In this document: positions 12,553 through 22,713 of the stretch, in pieces
Layout of the letters: each line of letters opens with the position of its first letter
Position numbering within the stretch: the stretch's first letter is position 1
Source: Hydractinia symbiolongicarpus
Lineage: Eukaryota > Cnidaria > Hydrozoa > Anthoathecata > Hydractiniidae
DNA length: 64,000 nucleotides
Assembly: GCF_029227915.1 (NCBI RefSeq)
Contig: NC_079888.1
Span: 23,478,001 to 23,542,000 of the forward strand
Direction: 5' to 3'
The notes under the pieces: generated by a model
Told to the model about the DNA's origin: nothing
What the model saw: the letters and a program-made list of their open reading frames with translations, nothing else
Database searches by the model: none
Made by a program: the position numbers and the translations under genes

Positions 12553-15181
12553 ACTACAAGTCTCATGCGTTTTAGTGGTGAAAAAAAAATTTAAAAAATC
12601 GTTCGTGAAATGAGTTTACTCCCTGGGTACTTTCTTTGTATACTTTTGACTATACGGGCCAAGCCCGGGATTTACGGGAAAACGCGGGATTTCGTTTGCC
12701 GGCGATTAAACTTCTTTTATTCAGCGTCTCATCAAAAATGAAAACATTTTTAAAAACTACAAGTCTCATGCGTTTTAGTGGTGAAAAAGTAATTTAAAAA
12801 ATCGTTCGGGAAATGAGTTTACTCCCTGGGTACTTTCTTTGTATACTTTTGACTATACGGGCCAAGCCCGGGATTTACGGAAAATCGCGGGTTTTCGTTT
12901 GCCGGCGATTAAACTTCTTTTATTCAGCGTCTCATCAAAAATGAAAACATTTTTAAAAACTACAAGTCTCGTGCGTTTTAGTGGTGAAAAAGTAATTTAA
13001 AAAATCGTTCGGGAAATGAGTTTACTCCCTGGGTACTTTCTTTGTATACATTCGACTATGCGGGCCAAGCCCCGGATTTACGGGAAAACGCGGGATTTAG
13101 TTTGCCAGCGATTAAACTGCTTTTAGTCAGCGTCTCATCAAAAATGAAAACATTTTTGAAAACTACAAGTCTCATGCGTTTTAGTGGTGAAAAAGTAATT
13201 TAAAAAATCGTTCGTGAAATGAGTTTACTCACTGGGTACTTTCTTTGTATACTTTTGACTATACGGGCCAAGCCCGGGATTTACGGGAAAACGCGGGATT
13301 TCGTTTGCCGGCGATTAAACTTCTTTTATTCAGCGTCTCCTCAAAAATGAAAACATTTTTAAAAACTACAAGTCTCATGCGTTTTAGTGGTGAAAAAGTA
13401 ATTTAAGAAACCGTTCGGAAAATGAGTTTACTCCCTGGGTACTTTCTTTGTATACATTCGACTATGCGGGCCAAGCCCCGGATTTACGGGAAAACGCAGG
13501 ATTTAGTTTGCCGGCGATTAAACTTCTTTTATTCAGCGTCTCATCAAAAATGAAAACATTTTTAAAAACTACAAGTCTCATGCGTTTTAGTGGTGAAAAA
13601 GTAATTTAAAAAATCGTTCGGGAAATGAGTTTACTCCCTGGGTACTTTCTTTGTATACTTTTGACTATACGGGCCAAGCCCGGGATTTACGAAAAATCGC
13701 GGGTTTTCGTTTGCCGGCGATTAAACTTCTTTTATTCAGCGTCTCATCAAAAATGAAAACATTTTTAAAAACTACAAGTCTCATGCGTTATAGTGGTGAA
13801 AAAGTAATTTAAAAAATCGTTCCGGAAATGAGTTTACTCCTTGGGTACTTTCTTTGTATACATTCGGCTATGCGGGCCAAGCCCCGGATTTACGGGAAAA
13901 CGCGGGATTTAGTTTGCCAGCGATTAAACTGCTTTTAGTCAGCGTCTCATCAAAAATGAAAACATTTTTGAAAACTACAAGTCTCATGCGTTTTAGTGGT
14001 GAAAAAGTAATTTAAAAAATCGTTCGGGAAATGAGTTTACTCCCTGGGTACTTTCTTTGTATACTTTTGACTATACGGGCCAAGCCCGGGATTTACGGGA
14101 AATAGCGGGTTTTCGTTTGCCGGCGATTAAACTTCTTTTATTCAGCGTTTCATCAAAAATGAAAACATTTTTGAAAACTACAAGTCTCATGCGTTTTAGT
14201 GGTGAAAAAAAATTTAAAAAATCGTTCGTGAAATGAGTTTACTCACTGGGTACTTTCTTTGTATACATTCGACTATGCGGGCCAAGCCCCGGATTTACGG
14301 GAAAACGCGGGATTTAGTTTGCCGGCGATTAAACTTCTTTTATTCAGCGTCTCATCAAAAATGAAAACATTTTTGAAAACTACAAGTCTCATGCGTTTTA
14401 GTGGTGAAAAAAAAAATTAAAAAATCGTTCGTGAAATGAGTTTACTCCCTGGGTACTTTCTTTGTATACTTTTGACTATACGGGCCAAGCCCAGGATTTA
14501 CGGGAAAACGCAGGATTTCGTTTGCCGGCGATTAAACTTCTTTTATTCAGCGTCTCATCAAAAATGAAAACATTTTTAAAAACTACAAGTCTCATGCGTT
14601 TTAGTGGTGAAAAAGTAATTTAAAAAATCGTTCGGGAAATGAGTTTACTCACTGGGTACTTTCTTTGTATACTTTTGACTATACGGGCCAAGCCCGGGAT
14701 TTACGGGAAAACGCGGGATTTCGTTTGCCGGCGATTAAACTTCTTTTATTCAGCGTCTCCTCAAAAATTAAAACATTTTTAAAAACTACAAGTCTCATGC
14801 GTTTTAGTGGTGAAAAAGTAATTTAAAAAACCGTTCGGGAAATGAGTTTACTCCCTGGGTACTTTCTTTGTATACATTCGACTATGCGGGCCAAGCCCCG
14901 GATTTACGGGAAAACGCGGGATTTAGTTTGCCGGCGATTAAACTTCTTTTATTCAGCGTCTCATCAAAAATGAAAACATTTTTGAAAACTACAAGTCTCA
15001 TGCGTTTTAGTGGTGAAAAAAAACTTTAAAAAATCGTTCGTGAAATGAGTTTACTCCCTGGGTACTTTCTTTGTATACTTTTGACTATACGGGCCAAGCC
15101 CGGGATTTACGGGAAAACGCGGGATTTCGTTTGCCGGCGATTAAACTTCTTTTATTCAGCGTCTCATCAAAAATGAAAAAA
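12553..15181 (+). repeat. Block with CTCCTCAAAA monomers, copy 1 of a dispersed segment
   Basis: About 13 monomers. Distinctive variants are CAGCGTCTCCTCAAAA (near 13,327 and 14,757), ACTCCTTGGGTAC (13,841) and CAGCGTTTCATC (14,146). The CTTGGG variant recurs at 26,221 and 33,727, with similar neighbours, so the segment exists in about three diverged copies across the + arm. Confidence 0.75.
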
Positions 15182-15275
15182 TTTTTAAAAACTACAAGTC
15201 TCATGCGTTTTAGTGGTGAAAAAGTAATTTAAAAAATCGTTCGGGAAATGAGTTTACTCCCTGGGTACTTTCTTT

Positions 15276-15293
15276 GTATACTTTTGACTATAC
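15276..15293 (+). repeat. GTATA / TATAC dyad with dimorphic centre (exemplar)
   Basis: GTATA and TATAC are perfect 5-bp complements around an 8-base centre. The centre exists in two main states across the array, CTTTTGAC and CATTCGAC. The second is often linked to TATGC instead of TATAC, which reduces the dyad, so the two states differ both in sequence and in symmetry. Confidence 0.7.
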
Positions 15294-15326
15294 GGGCCAA
15301 GCCCGGGATTTACGGGAAATCGCGGG
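15293..15326 (+). repeat. Four helically phased CGGG motifs (exemplar)
   Basis: CGGG begins at 15,293, 15,304, 15,313 and 15,323. The spacings of 11, 9 and 10 bp are close to one turn of B-DNA and put the motifs on one helix face, separated by short A/T stretches. Copies with TTACGGAAAATCG lose the third motif. A binding or curvature role is inference. Confidence 0.7.
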
Positions 15327-15345
15327 TTTTCGTTTGCCGGCGATT
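15318..15345 (+). repeat. G/C-rich dyad AATCGCGGG / CCGGCGATT (exemplar)
   Basis: Left arm AATCGCGGG and right arm CCGGCGATT pair at 8 of 9 positions around a 10-base loop. The outer AATCGC/GCGATT pairs are perfect in copies with GGGAAATCGCGGG. Copies with GGGAAAACGCGGG weaken the outer pairs. The right arm contains the self-complementary GCCGGC, present in most monomers but changed to GCCAGC or TCCGGC in two classes. Confidence 0.75.
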
Positions 15346-17290
15346 AAACTTCTTTTATTCAGCGTCTCATCAAAAATGAAAACATTTTTAAAAACTACAA
15401 GTCTTATGCGTTTTAGTGGTGAAAAAATAATTTAAAAAATCGTTCGGGAAATGAGTTTACTCCCTGGGTTCTTTCTTTGTATACTTTTGACTATACGGGC
15501 CAAGCTGGGATTTACGGGAAATCGCGGGTTTTCGTTTGCCGGCGATTAAACTTCTTTTATTCAGCGTCTCATCAAAAATGAAAACATTTTTAAAAACTAC
15601 AAGTCTTATGCGTTTTAGTGGTGAAAAAATAATTTAAAAAATCGTTCTTCAAATGAGATTACTCACAGGGTACTTTCTTTGTATACATTCGACTATACGG
15701 GCCAAGCCCGGGATTTACGGGAAATCGCGGGTTTTCGTTTTCCGGCGATTAAACCTCTTTCATTAAGCGTCTCATCAAAAATGAAAACATTTTTGAAAAC
15801 TACAAGTCTCATGCGTTTTAGAGGTGAAAAAAAAAAATTTAAAAAATCGTTCGGGAAATGAGTTTACTCCCTGGGTACTTTCTTTGTATACATTCGACTG
15901 TGCGGGCCAAGCCCCGGATTTACGGGAAAACGCGGGATTTAGTTTGCCAGCGATTAAACTGCTTTTATTCAGCGTCTCATCAAAAATGAAAACATTTTTG
16001 AAAACTACAAGTCTCATGCGTTTTAGTGGTGAAAAAGCAATTTAAAAAATCGTTCGGGAAATGAGTTTACTCCCTGGGTACTTTCTTTGTATACTTTTGA
16101 CTATACGGGCCAAGCCCGGGATTTACGGGAAATCGCGGGTTTTCGTTTGCCGGCGATTAAACTTCTTTTATTCAGCGTCTCATCAAAAATGAAAACATTT
16201 TTGAAAACTACAAGTCTCATGCGTTTTAGTGGTGAAAAAAAAAATTAAAAAATCGTTCGTGAAATGAGTTTACTCCCTGGGTACTTTCTTTGTATACTTT
16301 TGACTATACGGGCCAAGCCCGGGATTTACGGGAAAACGCGGGATTTCGTTTGCCGGCGATTAAACTTCTTTTATTCAGCGTCTCATCAAAAATGAAAACA
16401 TTTTTAAAAACTACAAGTCTCATGCGTTTTAGTGGTGAAAAAGTAATTTAAAAAATCGTTCGGGAAATGAGTTTACTCCCTGGGTACTTTCTTTGTATAC
16501 TTTTGACTATACGGGCCAAGCCCGGGATTTACGGGAAATCGCGGGTTTTCGTTTGCCGGCGATTAAACTTCTTTTATTCAGCGTCTCATCAAAAATGAAA
16601 ACATTTTTAAAAACTACAAGTCTTATGCGTTTTAGTGGTGAAAAAATAATTTAAAAAATCGTTCGGGAAATGAGTTTACTCCCTGGGTTCTTTCTTTGTA
16701 TACTTTTGACTATACGGGCCAAGCTGGGATTTACGGGAAATCGCGGGTTTTCGTTTGCCGGCGATTAAACTTCTTTTATTCAGCGTCTCATCAAAAATGA
16801 AAACATTTTTAAAAACTACAAGTCTTATGCGTTTTAGTGGTGAAAAAATAATTTAAAAAATCGTTCTTCAAATGAGTTTACTCACAGGGTACTTTCTTTG
16901 TATACATTCGACTATACGGGCCAAGCCCGGGATTTACGGGAAATCGCGGGTTTTCGTTTTCCGGCGATTAAACCTCTTTCATTAAGCGTCTCATCAAAAA
17001 TGAAAACATTTTTGAAAACTACAAGTCTCATGCGTTTTAGTGGTGAAAAAAAAAAATTTAAAAAATCGTTCGGGAAATGAGTTTACTCCCTGGGTACTTT
17101 CTTTGTATACATTCGACTGTGCGGGCCAAGCCCCGGATTTACGGGAAAACGCGGGATTTAGTTTGCCAGCGATTAAACTGCTTTTTTTCAGCGTCTCATC
17201 AAAAATGAAAACATTTTTGAAAACTACAAGTCTCATGCGTTTTAGTGGTGAAAAAGCAATTTAAAAAATCGTTCGGGAAATGAGTTTACT

Positions 17291-19362
17291 CTCTGGGTAC
17301 TTTCTTTGTATACTTTTGACTATACGGGCCCAGCCCGGGATTTACGGGAAATCGCGGATTTTCGTTTGCCGGCGATTAAACTTCTTTTATTCAGCGTCTC
17401 ATCAAAAATGAAAACATTTTTGAAAACTACAAGTCTCATGCGTTTTAGTGGTGAAAAAAAAAATTAAAAAATCGTTCGTGAAATGAGTTTACTCCCTGGG
17501 TACTTTCTTTGTATACTTTTGACTATACGGGCCAATCCCGGGATTTACGGGAAAACGCGGGATTTAGTTTGCCGGCGATTAAACTTCTTTTATTCAGCGT
17601 CTCATCAAAAATTAAAACATTTTTAAAACTTACAAGTCTCATGCGTTTTAGTGGTGAAAAAGTAATTTAAAAATCGTTCGGGAAATGAGTTTACTCCCTG
17701 GGTACTTTCTTTGTATTTTTTTGACTATACGGGCCAAGCCCGGGATTTACGGAAAATCGCGGGTTTTCGTTTGCCGGCAATTAAACTTCTTTTATTCGGC
17801 GTCTCATCAAAAATGAAAACATTTTTAAAAACTGCAAGTCTCATGCGTTTTAGTGGTGAAAAAGTAATTTAAAAAATCGTTCGGGAAATGAGTTTACTCC
17901 CTGGGTACTTTCTTTGTATACTTTTGACTATACGGGCCAAGCCCGGGATTTACGAAAATCGCGGGTTTTCGTTTGCCGGCGATTAAACTTCTTTTATTCA
18001 GCGTCTCATCAAAAATGAAAACATTTTTAAAAACTACAAGTCTCATGCGTTTTAGTGGTGAAAAAGTAATTTAAAAAATCGTTCGGGAAATGAGTTTACT
18101 CCCTCGGTACTTTCTTTGTATACTTTTGACTATACGGGCCAAGCCCGGGATTTACGGGAAATCACGGGTTTTTGTTTTCCGGCGATTAAACTTCTTTCAT
18201 TAACCGTCTCATCAAAAATGAAAACATTTTTGAAAACTACAAGTCTCATGCGTTTTAGTGGTGAAAAAAAAATTTAAAAAATCGTTGGGGAAATGAGTTT
18301 ACTCCCTGGGTACTTTCTTTGTATACATTCGACTATGCGGGCCAAGCCCCGGATTTACGGGAAAACGCGGGATTTAGTTTGCCAGCGATTAAACTGCTTT
18401 TATTCAGCGTCTCATCAAAAATGAAAACATTTTTGAAAACTACAAGTCTCATGCGTTTTAGTGGTGAAAAAGTAATTTAAAAAATCGTTCGGGAAATGAG
18501 TTTACTCCCTGGGTACTTTCTTTGTATACTTTTGACTATACGGGCCAAGCCCGGGATTTACGGGAAATCGCGGGTTTTCGTTTGCCGGCGATTAAACTTC
18601 TTTTATTCAGCGTCTCATCAAAAATGAAAACATTTTTGAAAACTACAAGTCTCATGCGTTTTAGTGGTGAAAAAAAAATTTAAAAAATCGTTCGTGAAAT
18701 GAGTTTACTCCCTGGGTACTTTCTTTGTATACTTTTGACTATACGGGCCAAGCCCGGGATTTACGGGAAAACGCGGGATTTCGTTTGCCGGCGATTAAAC
18801 TTCTTTTATTCAGCGTCTCAACAAAAATGAAAACATTTTTAAAAACTACAAGTCTCATGCGTTTTAGTGGTGAAAAATAATTTAAAAAATCGTTCGGGAA
18901 ATGAGTTTACTCCCTGGGTACTTTCTTTGTATACTTTTGACTATACGGGCCAAGCCCGGGATGTACGGAAAATCGCGGGTTTTCGTTTGCCGGCGATTAA
19001 ACTTCTTTTATTCAGCGTCTCATCAAAAATGAAAACATTTTTGAAAACTACAAGTGTCATGCGTTTTAGTGGTGAAAAAGTAATTAATAAAAACGTGGGG
19101 GAAATGAGTTTACTCCCTGGGTACTTTCTATGTATACTTTTGACTATACGGCCAAGCCCGGGATTTACAGGAAATCGCGGGTTTTCGTTTGCCGGCGATT
19201 AAACTTCTTTTATTCAGCGTCTCATCAAAAATGAAAACATTTTTAAAAACTACAAGTCTCATGCGTTTTAGTGGTGAAAAAGTAATTTAAAAAACCGTTC
19301 GGGAAATGAGTTTACTCCCTGGGTACTTTCTTTGCATACATTCGACTATGCGGGCCAAGCCA
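17291..19362 (+). repeat. Block related to 5.9-7.8 kb
   Basis: About 10 monomers carrying TTTGTATTTTTTTGAC (17,710), TTGTTTTCCGGCG (about 18,171), CCGGGATGTACGG (18,956) and GTGTCATGCG followed by AATTAATAAAAACGTGGGG (about 19,053-19,095). The same markers occur in the same order between 6.1 and 7.8 kb. One monomer fewer separates the first and third markers here. Confidence 0.75.
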
Positions 19363-22300
19363 CGGATTTACGGGAAAACGCGGGATATAGTTTGCCGGCG
19401 ATTAAACTTCTTTTATTCAGCGTCTCATCAAAAATGAAAACATTTTAGAAAACTACAAGTCTCATGCGTTTTAGTGGTGAAAAAAAAATTTAAAAAATCG
19501 TTCGTGAAATGAGTTTACTCCCTGGGTACTTTCTTTGTATACTTTTGACTATACGTGCCAAGCCTGGGATTTACGGGAAAACGCGGGATTTCGTTTGCCG
19601 GCGATTAAACTTCTTTTATTCAGCGTCTCATCAAAAATGAAAACATTTTTAAAAACTACAAGTCTCATGCGTTTTAGTGGTGAAAAAGTAATTTAAAAAA
19701 TCGTTCGGGAAATGAGTTTACTCCCTGGGTACTTTCTTTGTATACTTTTGACTATACGGGCCAAGCCCGGGATTTACGGAAAATCGCGGGTTTTCGTTTG
19801 CCGGCGATTAAACTTCTTTTATTCAGCGTCTCATCAAAAATGAAAACATTTTTAAAAACTACAAGTCTCATGCGTTTTAGTGGTGAAAAAGTAATTTAAA
19901 AAATCGTTCGGGAAATGAGTTTACTTCCTGGGTACTTTCTTTGTATACTTTTGACTATACGGGCCAAGCCCGGGATTTACGGGAAATCGCGGGTTTTCGT
20001 TTGCCGGCGATTAAACTTCTTTTATTCAGCGTCTCATCAAAAATGAAAACATTTTTGAAAACTACAAGTCTCATGCGTTTTAGTGGTGAAAAAAAAATTT
20101 AAAAAATCGTTCGTGAAATGAGTTTACTCCCTGGGTACTTTCTTTGTATACTTTTGACTATACGGCCCAAGCCCGGGATTTACGGGAAAACGCGGGATTT
20201 CGTTTGCCGGCGATTAAACTTCTTTTATTCAGCGTCTCATCAAAAATGAAAACATTTTTAAAAACTACAAGTCTCATGCGTTTTAGTGGTGAAAAAGTAA
20301 TTTAAAAAATCGTTCGGGAAATGAGTTTACTCCCTGGGTACTTTCTTTGTATACTATTGACTATACGGGCCAAGCCCGGGATTTACGGAAAATCGCGGGT
20401 TTTCGTTTGCCGGCGATTAAACTTCTTTTATTCAGCGTCTCATCAAAAATGAAAACATTTTTAAAAACTACAAGTCTCATGCGTTTTAGTGGTGAAAAAG
20501 TAATTTAAAAAATCGTTCGGGAAATGAGTTTACTCCCTGGGTACTTTCTTTGTATACTTTTGACTATACGGGCCAAGCCCGGGATTTACGGGAAATCGCG
20601 GGTTTTCGTTTGCCGGCGATTAAACTTCTTTTATTCAGCGTCTCATCAAAAATGAAAACATTTTTAAAAACTACAAGTCTCATGCGTTTTAGTGGTGAAA
20701 AAGTAATTTAAAAAATCGTTCGGGAAATGAGTTTACTTCCTGGGTACTTTCTTTGTATACATTCGACTATGCGGGCCAAGCCCCGGATTTACGGGAAAAC
20801 GCGGGATTTAGTTTGCCGGCGATTAAACTTCTTTTATTCAGCGTCTCATCAAAAATGAAAACATTTTTGAAAACTACAAGTCTCATGCGTTTTAGTGGTG
20901 AAAAAGTAATTTAAAAAACCGTTCGGGAAATGAGTTTACTCACTGGGTACTTTCTTTGTATACATTCGACTATGCGGGCCAAGCCCCGGATTTACGGGAA
21001 AACGCGGGATATAGTTTGCCGGCGATTAAACTTCTTTTATTCAGCGTCTCATCAAAAATGAAAACATTTTAGAAAACTACAAGTCTCATGCGTTTTAGTG
21101 GTGAAAAAAAAATTTAAAAAATCGTTCGTGAAATGAGTTTACTCCCTGGGTACTTTCTTTGTATACTTTTGACTATACGTGCCAAGCCTGGGATTTACGG
21201 GAAAACGCGGGATTTCGTTTGCCGGCGATTAAACTTCTTTTATTCAGCGTCTCATCAAAAATGAAAACATTTTTAAAAACTACAAGTCTCATGCGTTTTA
21301 GTGGTGAAAAAGTAATTTAAAAAATCGTTCGGGAAATGAGTTTACTCCCTGGGTACTTTCTTTGTATACTTTTGACTATACGGGCCAAGCCCGGGATTTA
21401 CGGAAAATCGCGGGTTTTCGTTTGCCGGCGATTAAACTTCTTTTATTCAGCGTCTCATCAAAAATGAAAACATTTTTAAAAACTACAAGTCTCATGCGTT
21501 TTAGTGGTGAAAAAGTAATTTAAAAAATCGTTCGGGAAATGAGTTTACTTCCTGGGTACTTTCTTTGTATACTTTTGACTATACGGGCCAAGCCCGGGAT
21601 TTACGGGAAATCGCGGGTTTTCGTTTGCCGGCGATTAAACTTCTTTTATTCAGCGTCTCATCAAAAATGAAAACATTTTTGAAAACTACAAGTCTCATGC
21701 GTTTTAGTGGTGAAAAAAAAATTTAAAAAATCGTTCGTGAAATGAGTTTACTCCCTGGGTACTTTCTTTGTATACTTTTGACTATACGGCCCAAGCCCGG
21801 GATTTACGGGAAAACGCGGGATTTCGTTTGCCGGCGATTAAACTTCTTTTATTCAGCGTCTCATCAAAAATGAAAACATTTTTAAAAACTACAAGTCTCA
21901 TGCGTTTTAGTGGTGAAAAAGTAATTTAAAAAATCGTTCGGGAAATGAGTTTACTCCCTGGGTACTTTCTTTGTATACTATTGACTATACGGGCCAAGCC
22001 CGGGATTTACGGAAAATCGCGGGTTTTCGTTTGCCGGCGATTAAACTTCTTTTATTCAGCGTCTCATCAAAAATGAAAACATTTTTAAAAACTACAAGTC
22101 TCATGCGTTTTAGTGGTGAAAAAGTAATTTAAAAAATCGTTCGGGAAATGAGTTTACTCCCTGGGTACTTTCTTTGTATACTTTTGACTATACGGGCCAA
22201 GCCCGGGATTTACGGGAAATCGCGGGTTTTCGTTTGCCGGCGATTAAACTTCTTTTATTCAGCGTCTCATCAAAAATGAAAACATTTTTAAAAACTACAA

Positions 22301-22630
22301 GTCTCATGCGTTTTAGTGGTGAAAAAGTAATTTAAAAAATCGTTCGGGAAATGAGTTTACTTCCTGGGTACTTTCTTTGTATACATTCGACTATGCGGGC
22401 CAAGCCCCGGATTTACGGGAAAACGCGGGATTTAGTTTGCCGGCGATTAAACTTCTTTTATTCAGCGTCTCATCAAAAATGAAAACATTTTTGAAAACTA
22501 CAAGTCTCATGCGTTTTAGTGGTGAAAAAGTAATTTAAAAAACCGTTCGGGAAATGAGTTTACTCACTGGGTACTTTCTTTGTATACATTCGACTATGCG
22601 GGCCAAGCCCCGGATTTACGGGAAAACGCG
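19363..22630 (+). repeat. Tandem duplication of an 8-monomer block (period 1,624 bp)
   Basis: The offset is exactly 8 x 203. GGATATAG occurs at 19,383 and 21,007, TACGGCCCAAGCC at 20,161 and 21,785, and ATACTATTGAC at 20,351 and 21,975. The copies look almost identical. Left edge: 19,334 reads GCATAC where the partner reads GTATAC. Right edge: GGATTTAG near 22,632 replaces GGATATAG. Confidence 0.9.
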
Positions 22631-22669
22631 GGATTTAGTTTGCCGGCGATTAAACTTCTTTTATTCAGC

Positions 22670-22713
22670 GTCTCATCAAAAATGAAAACATTTTTGAAAA
22701 CTACAAGTCTCAT
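22670..22713 (+). repeat. GTCTCAT direct repeat flanking the hairpin (exemplar)
   Basis: GTCTCAT occurs at 22,670-22,676 and again at 22,707-22,713, 37 bp apart, bracketing the A/T hairpin. Most monomers carry both. Copies with GTCTTATGCG or GTGTCATGCG have altered the second one, while the first is very stable. It may be a relic of an older short internal duplication or a pair of binding sites; the sequence alone does not decide. Confidence 0.8.
22676..22697 (+). repeat. Perfect 9-bp inverted repeat in the monomer (exemplar)
   Basis: Arms TCAAAAATG and CATTTTTGA flank a loop of AAAA. The arms are exact complements. This full 9-bp form occurs in copies ending CATTTTTGAAAAC; copies ending CATTTTTAAAAAC keep 7 perfect pairs. 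The core is nearly unchanged across both arms of the array. Rare exceptions include CAAATATGAAAATATTTTTG at 35,462, which keeps much of the symmetry, and TGAAACATTC at 37,900. A protein-binding or structural role is inference. Confidence 0.9.

Larger units (their letters stand above)
15250..15452 (+). repeat. Representative 203-bp monomer (phase reference)
   Basis: This copy runs from one GAGTTTACTCC to the base before the next and is exactly 203 bp. Hand count of the closely matching consensus gives 36 C, 41 G and 12 CpG, so 38% G+C and a CpG observed/expected ratio near 1.6. Approximate layout: GTATA/TATAC dyad at monomer positions 27-44; CGGG at 44, 55, 64 and 74; G/C dyad at 69-96; GTCTCAT at 115-121 and 152-158; A/T hairpin at 121-142; A-rich tail at 172-190. 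The length is close to one nucleosome plus linker, which is common for satellites. Monomer boundaries are arbitrary in a tandem array. Confidence 0.95.
15182..17290 (+). repeat. Tandem duplication of a 6-monomer block (period 1,219 bp)
   Basis: GGGTTCTTTCTTTG (near 15,466 and 16,685), CCAAGCTGGGATTT, ATCGTTCTTCAAATGAG and the long A-run after GGTGAAAA near 15,828 and 17,047 all recur 1,219 bp apart. The edges fall where a variant at 15,180 (AAAAAATTTTT) and ACTCTCTGGG at 17,288 are not shared. The extra base over 6 x 203 comes from A-run length. Confidence 0.85.

Noticed and set aside
15286-15300. CENP-B box
   Set aside because: The ATTCGACTATACGGGC form has TTCG and CGGG in the right order, but they are 6 bases apart, whereas the box (NTTCGNNNNANNCGGGN) needs 7 with an A at the fifth. 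GTTCGGGAAATGAG matches only the first half. Neither is a match.
15318-15345. Rho-independent terminator (G/C stem followed by T-rich sequence)
   Set aside because: The dyad is imperfect with a 10-base loop, lacks a proper T-tract directly after it, and lies in every monomer without an associated gene.
22676-22697. Attachment or integration site based on the perfect inverted repeat
   Set aside because: The element occurs in essentially every monomer and no inserted sequence or recombinase gene is seen.
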